A stretch of DNA of 64,000 nucleotides from Tomocerus qinae (Eukaryota > Arthropoda > Collembola > Entomobryomorpha > Tomoceridae), in contig CM034546.1 in assembly GCA_020055645.1 (NCBI GenBank), positions 139,769,875 to 139,833,874 of the forward strand, given 5' to 3'. Positions 58,556-64,000 of this stretch are shown one piece after another (within the stretch, counting starts at the first letter, position 1; each line of letters opens with the position of its first letter). The notes under the pieces are model-generated. The model did not search any database. It saw only the letters and a list, made by a program, of their open reading frames with translations, and was not told where the DNA came from. Both the position numbers and the translations under genes were made by a program.

Positions 58556-61555
58556 ATCACGGACAGCTGTGAATAAGCAAATCCGTGAAAGTCAGTCTTC
58601 TCCCCACTCCTAGCACCTTAATATACTGTCGTAACCTATATTATATACTATATTTGCTACACTAGCTTATTTACATATATTATTACTTAATGCTAATTGT
58701 TTGGAGCTTATTGATTTCCAGTAGCTATAGATTTACTTAACTAATGCTTATCTCTAGTATTTAAACTAAGTTCTAGAACTAGTTCTAAGTTCTAACCAGT
58801 ATGATTTGTCGTAAGACTAATGTTTTGAGTTAAAGAGTTTTGTTATCTGTAGATGAAAATTAAATATTAATTAGCTGTTAACTTAACTTAGATTTTGTGA
58901 AAGACAAAGGAAATCGCTCGCGTATAAATACCACCCGATTTCCTTGGTCTTGGATCAGTTGCTCCTTGTTTATGCTCGGACACTGTTCTCCACTGTGCAG
59001 TTGCTCCTGTCAACTTGTGTGGTTACTCCGGACTTCTTTCAGTTGCTCTGTCAACTAGACTCTTATTACGTGTGCGGTTGCTATTGTCAATCTGTGGTAA
59101 TCCATCTTAGTAATTAAGATAGTTAGTAATTTAGCGTTAAGTTAATTGAGGATCTGTGTACAAAAAGAATATATCTCGTCGACACTTTTTCAGTAAATAA
59201 AAATTCCCATAATTTAATCAAAATAAACAAACTCCAAATGTTCAGGGTGGTGAAAATTAGGTTTCAAAGTCAAATTTAGGATAAGGGGATAGTTCGATCG
59301 GACATTAGCTGATATCTTTATCGCCAATGGAGATGTGACTTCCTTCACCCGATGTTGGGCCTGCAATTTCTTCGCGGAGGTCCTCCGTATTGGGAACCTT
59401 GGGCGCCGAAAAAAAGAAATTCCAGGCCCGCCTGATGTCATCACCAAGGAGAGCAGTACGTAAATACGTTATAACCACTAGCGGCAACATCGGTGATACG
59501 CTACAACCACTAGCGGTAACATCGGCGATACGCTACAACCACTAGTGGTAACATCGGCGATACGCTACAACCACTAGCGGTAACATCGGCGATACGCTAA
59601 AACCACTAGCGGCAACATCGGCGATACGCTAAAACCACTAGCGGCAACATCGGCGATACGCTACAACCACTAGCGGCAACATCGGCGATACGCTACAACC
59701 ACTAGCGGCAACATCGGCGATACGCTAAACCACTAGCGGCAACATCGGCTACACGCTACAACCACTAGCGGCAACATCGGCTACACGCTACAACCACTAG
59801 CTGCAATAGAGGAAACAGAACAACAGATTAATGTGTCTCTGTTGCCGCTAGTGGTTCTAGCGTGTTGCCACTGTCTCCGCTGTTATGCTGTTGCCGCTAA
59901 TCCCCCAATACTTCCCAGCGGAGACAGTGGCAACAAAGTACCGCTGTCTAAATTCAGCCGTTATGCAATTCAATTTACACTGACAGCAGACCGAGTTCAG
60001 AAATAAGTGTGGAGGAAGTGGGTCGTCGATGAGACATTTTTTGGAGGCCACACGTTTTCAGACTTAGAAAAAGGAGGCGACACCTTTTAGAATTCAGAAA
60101 ATATTAGGAAAAGTCTGGTAAAGTGTCGCTACAGGTAAAGGTTTGCAAAGTGCGAAAGGGTCTCAAAAATAGGTTTTAAAGTTAGTTTTGTGTCTCTTAC
60201 ACACCTCGGTTCCTCTGACTCGACCAAGAAAAAATATTGTAGACTACTTCTGACCAAACCAACGTCATTCCCAACCATGGCCGCAGCCAGAAAAATATAT
60301 CGGAGGGGCACCGAAAAATATGCCAAGAAAATTTTACCTTTGCGATTTTAGACAAAAATTTCTTTTTTTTTCGATTTCGGGCTCCCTCGCTGCGGTCTTG
60401 TCTCCCACGACATTCATGCTGCATTCCTTTACCCGAAATCTAAAAACCGCATTGAACTTTTTAGTGCGTCACAATTAATTCGATTTAAAACATTAGCCTG
60501 GATTAAGCAGCGGGATATTGTTACCTCCAAGATGCCTCGAATTTATCACTCTATAGTAACGCATTTGTTTAATATCAACTCATTTCCATCTTAGTTGCCT
60601 CCATTGCCCCCTATCCCGTTGCCCCAAGTTTGGTCATTTACTATTCGTACGTTCACTTACTTACTACGTATTCGTTTAGTTCTTCCACCAGGGGAACTAT
60701 TGCGAAATGGGGAACTGAATCGATTAATACGGTAACCTATTACCTTAAAAGTTTTCCCCGTTGCCCAAGTGTTTCTAAGGTATCTATCTATTCTATTGAA
60801 TTGTTGGAGCCCCCTTTGCCCTAATACACAATATTTGGCACGTATACTGCTTTTTTAACGCCTCCCTCCGCCCTCGAAAACTTGACCTGCCATTGACACT
60901 ACTAAACTACTATTTGTCAAAGAAGATTAAATTTCTTTGACTGACAAAAATCAGTTTTTTATTTTGCGCATAGCGTAATGAGCATTAAATACGTTTTAAA
61001 AACACTTTTGTTACAATTTTCCCAAAAACATGCCCTTTTCTGAATATTCGTAGGGCTACATATTTACAAACTTAGTCAGTCTCATTTTGTTTTCAAGGAA
61101 ATTAAAGACTGTGCTAATATTTATTTTTACCACCCTGGATCATTTTTGTTATTAAAAACGACAAATAATTCTCTGTTACTCTTTTTGGTTTCCAAAGTTT
61201 CCAACTTGAAAAATTATGTCGGCGAGATATATTCTTTTTGTACACAGATCCTCAATTATAGTTAAGTTAGTTAAGTGCAGTTGAGAATTAGGAATATGTT
61301 ATGTAGTGGTATTTATCCTATGTAATAAATCCTATATAGACTCACCTGCCTACCTTGTGTATATTAGTACCTTGCTTACTTTGATACGTTGCATTACTGT
61401 TAGTCTTTATAGTGTTAGTTCCATAACGCCACCATTGGTACCGAAGTATCCGGCCATCCATAACACCACCGTACTTACTTAACACCACCATAACACCACC
61501 GTCCTATTTCCTGTATCTTACCTATAGCACACTATTCATACCACCTCACATCTAA
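58556..61555. mobile_element. 3-kb insertion splitting the LINE; foldback and minisatellite DNA
   Basis: The LINE frame stops at about 58553 and resumes at about 61556. Inside, GAGGATCTGTGTACAAAAAG (about 59147) is mirrored by CTTTTTGTACACAGATCCTC (about 61236), suggesting a foldback. A TATAAATA box and tandem GTTGCTCCTGTCAACTTG-like copies lie at 58923-59090. No protein-coding sequence was recognised in 59840-61200. Edges are approximate. Confidence 0.5.
59466..59805. repeat. 32-bp minisatellite, about 10 copies
   Basis: Unit AACCACTAGCGGCAACATCG plus GCGATACGCTAC. The same GTTGCCGCTAGTGGTT motif appears inverted at about 59837-59857, and a related stretch is at about 8170-8400. Confidence 0.95.
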
Positions 61556-61908
61556 TTCATTTATCCTATTTATCCATATCAGTTTACCTTATAAAATACT
61601 AGGCGATATTTCTAATTATACTTTAATCAATACGGACAATCTGTCAACTAAGTCACCCTTAACTATTACAAAGGAGGATTTAGTCCGGGTTGCAAATAAA
61701 GTTAATTTTAAAGTAGCTGATAAGAATATAGAGATACCTGCTCAAGTTATCAAGGGTTGTATGACATCCCTCATTGACAATTTAACAATCATATTTAATA
61801 ATGTTCTAAATGCTGGAACTTTGCATAATTTATGGAAGCAAAGCAAAATTGTACCATTATACAAAAATAAAGGTAGCAAATCAGACCCCTCATCAACCCA
61901 TGGCTAAA
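61556..61908 (+). pseudogene. LINE segment between endonuclease and reverse transcriptase
   Basis: Open frame LPYKILGDISNYTLIN, SPLTITKEDLVRVANKVN, IPAQVIKGCMTSLIDNLTII, LHNLWKQSKIVPLYKNKG, ending KSDPSSTHG-stop. The IPAQVIK...LP-NKG-D-SSYRP layout is what precedes the fingers of LINE reverse transcriptases. The catalytic core (FADD-type) is deleted after this point. Confidence 0.82.
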
Positions 61909-62223
61909 CCATCTAATATCTAGGGTCATAGTAGGAGAGTTTTTGGTCCAACAATCTGTGCGGGAGTTAATGGTATTGGTAACGTGATTCAATGAGACAT
62001 ATATTATGTAGTAGGAGGCGCCAATTAATTCCCCTCTCAACGGTAGGTTTTAATTGTATTTGGAAATGTCGCTGCTGCAGCTCCACTACTGTCCTCGTCC
62101 CATCCACACTATTATTCTTCCAGGTTAACCTTTTACCTATATCTATCTTCCTTGCCCCTCATCCTATCGTCCTATTAGCAACTTGCTACTGCTAAGTAAA
62201 TGGTTTGAGGTGATATTGTTGAG
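61909..62223. other. Junk between two LINE pieces
   Basis: It replaces about 1.2 kb expected for the reverse transcriptase core. No motif seen; possibly another insertion or deletion scar. Confidence 0.4.
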
Positions 62224-62800
62224 GTGTTACTATATGTTACAATGATAAGTTTGCATAAGATATTAATATTTGGTACCAAAATTATTTCAATTAAAAACTA
62301 TTATTGTAATGATAAGGATTGTGTATCAACAAGACGCACAAGGCAATCAAATGATCTACCAGTTATTTATCATCATACAGCTACCTTTGCAAAAATTTCC
62401 TGTATGTTATGCCAGTAATTCTTGGAACTCCCTTAGTCATGTGCTGAAAGCTAAAAATTTGTGTCTGCAATTTTGGAATGCTGTTAAACCAATATATACT
62501 TCTATTACGTGAGGATGACCATGTATACTAGCACTAATATAATTTTAAGTACGCTTATTTACTAGATGTTATTAACTTTAATTTATAGAATAATTCTGTG
62601 TTTCAACACATTAAACTTATGTTTGTCTGTATAAAGTGACTATCGAACTTTATCTGGGTACGAATCGGCTTTGATTGTGGGAGTAAGGTAACGATACTGG
62701 CTTGCCTTCAGTGCTGACTGTTGTTAAAACATTTCTTCTTGTAAGACTTGAACTTTCTGGCACTCAAATAAATACGAATACAAATACGAATACGTTTTTC
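62224..62800 (+). pseudogene. LINE ORF2 C-terminus and 3' UTR
   Basis: Frame one gives STRRTRQSNDLPVIYHHTAT then FAK; frame two continues FPVCYASNSWNSLSHVLKAK to YTSIT-stop at about 62512, so there is one frameshift at about 62395. This is the usual C-terminal RTR...L-P-HRT...F--A---WNSLP pattern. The 3' UTR (62521-62800) matches 19175-19455 in reverse and ends in AATACGAATACAAATACGAA. Confidence 0.85.
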
Positions 62801-63454
62801 ATTTTTTTGGCGGGATAGGTTTATAATTTTTTTTAAAAAACTAAAATACTTTTTGAACAAAACGAAAACTTGTGACGAATTTTAGGTAAAAAAATCAAGA
62901 TTGAAAACCAAAGCTGTTTTGAGTTTTCCTTGATTTCCTAAAAAAGTAAGATTTGAATGTTTTTGTACTCAACTCAATGCCAAATTCCGCTAGATATCTC
63001 GACGGAGGGGTGCGCTTCTTAATTCCTGGTCTTATTGACTGATTTGGATGGAAATGAAAGTAAACAGCAAAAACTTAAGTCTAATATACACAGTCGTTGT
63101 GTATTCATGTAAAATATAAATGTATAACATGTTAATCTTGGTAGATAATATTAATGTACACATGTAGAAAATGAAAATGATTTGAAAAGATGAAGATAGT
63201 GCTGCACGTGAACAAACATTAGCGACTATTTCAAATCGTCATCAAAGAAATTCAGCTCACTTATTTTTATTTCTGAAATAGTCAGTCAGTCTTATAGTCA
63301 GAACAGTCAGAAGGATATTGGGAAAATATAAAAGTTTTTACTGAGATCGGGTATAAACTGTGAACAATGTCAACTAAAGAAAACAAGAGTTTTCAAATCT
63401 GTGTTTTATGCACTGCCTGATCGCAATGAAAAAATGCAATTTTTTCTTACATAC
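62801..63454. other. Non-coding stretch
   Basis: No gene recognised. On the plus strand NCEQCQLKKTRVF (about 63359-63400) carries a CxxC like that of H2C2 integrase fingers, but it lies opposite to the fragment at 63455-63655. Confidence 0.35.
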
Positions 63455-63655
63455 CTTCCACCGTGACCGCTACAAGTGTGTGCGCATTATAATGTCATAT
63501 AAATCTTCCGTAGCAGAAACGACTGTATTGTCCATGCTATTATGTAACAAAGAAGTCACTTCACCAGTAACATGATCTTTAAACTCAACAACTTTAAAAT
63601 TCTTGAGATTGAAATCGGTCGGATCTTTCTTTCCTGTACCCGGTCTCAATAAAAA
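63455..63655 (-). pseudogene. Ginger/KRBA2-like integrase zinc-finger fragment
   Basis: Minus-strand frame GTGKKDPTDFNLKNFKVVEF, KDHVTGEVTSLLHNS, SATEDLYDIIMRTHL then TAG. Shifting one base gives SGHGGR directly before a GTATGT donor. EELFDILHETHL-x-GHGGR is the H2 half of the H2C2 finger in KRBA2/Ginger-type integrases. It is a broken or mis-assembled exon. The upstream ORF at 63702-63977 may or may not belong to it. Confidence 0.5.
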
Positions 63656-63737
63656 AATTTATTTCCTCAACATTCGTCTGACTAAAAGATTACATGTTAC
63701 ACTATATCTCAAAGTTATTTGACTGTTTCCAGGGCTC

Positions 63738-63887
63738 CGCCCTCAGGGACAAAGTGACGGCATGCTGCAGAAAGCTGGTTTCCCCCAACCAGTTCTCCGA
63801 ATCGAAATCAGGGGAAATGTGGTTGGAAAGAACTGGTTGGGGGAAACCAGTTTTCTGAAGGATGTCGTCACTTTGTCCCTGAGGGCG
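63738..63887. repeat. Long palindrome, 59-base arms
   Basis: CGCCCTCAGGGACAAAGTGA ... GGTTTCCCCCAACCAGTTCT (63738-63796) is mirrored by AGAACTGGTTGGGGGAAACC ... TCACTTTGTCCCTGAGGGCG (63829-63887), with a 32-base spacer and a few mismatches. It lies in an open minus-strand frame. Confidence 0.85.
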
Positions 63888-64000
63888 CACAAAGAAGAGC
63901 TTACATATGTTGCCGCGGACAAGTATCAGTCCAGTACTTTTCCACTCCTTCTCAAGCTTAACAATGTAATCTCCCATTTACATTTTTCAAATTCATTTTT

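Noticed and set aside
1-64000. CRISPR arrays, tRNA or rRNA genes
   Set aside because: All tandem arrays lack spacers of unique sequence. No tRNA cloverleaf with A and B boxes or rRNA core sequence was recognised by eye; a tRNA scan would be decisive.

Overview
The window is a stretch of an A+T-rich animal genome. It has small exons with GT-AG introns, hAT, LINE and LTR elements, and an interstitial run of eleven CCTAA (TTAGG) units, the arthropod telomere repeat. I infer an arthropod, probably a hexapod. A springtail is possible but cannot be shown from the sequence.

Two host genes can be supported, both on the minus strand. At the left edge (1-3634) are two exons of a secreted, cysteine-containing protein with a Gly/Ala-rich hydrophobic block like that of prion proteins. 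From 29195 down to 16875 lies a 14-exon gene for a two-domain adenylate kinase of the AK5 type. All exon phases agree, and a 21-base microexon supplies the Walker A lysine of the first kinase domain. The second domain has a degraded Walker A loop but keeps its NMP and LID motifs. The introns of this gene are loaded with foldback elements, minisatellites and MITEs.

Most of the rest is mobile DNA. (a) 8471-13985 is a recent non-autonomous LTR retrotransposon with near-identical LTRs, a 4-bp target duplication and no gag-pol. (b) 37.9-42.7 kb is a two-gene cut-and-paste transposon: a six-exon DUF4806-type protein followed by an intact 645-aa D/D/E transposase with a CxxC motif, the two reading frames overlapping by 38 bases. 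(c) 55.0-57.1 kb is a broken hAT transposase. (d) 57.5-62.8 kb is a dismembered CR1/jockey-type LINE interrupted by about 3 kb of foldback and minisatellite DNA; the 3' end of the same LINE family recurs at 19.2-19.45 kb. (e) 47.0-48.8 kb is a Mutator-like deletion derivative. (f) Several MITEs have exact 8-bp target duplications (5530-6109, 37252-37859, 22963-23146, 32407-32570, 54108-54469). (g) Many foldback elements and minisatellites occur, three of which have periods divisible by three and therefore look like long ORFs. (h) At the right edge is a fragment of a Ginger/KRBA2-like integrase zinc finger.

The two host genes share no obvious pathway. The window reads as a gene-poor region in which hAT, LTR, LINE and foldback elements have nested in and around two genes.
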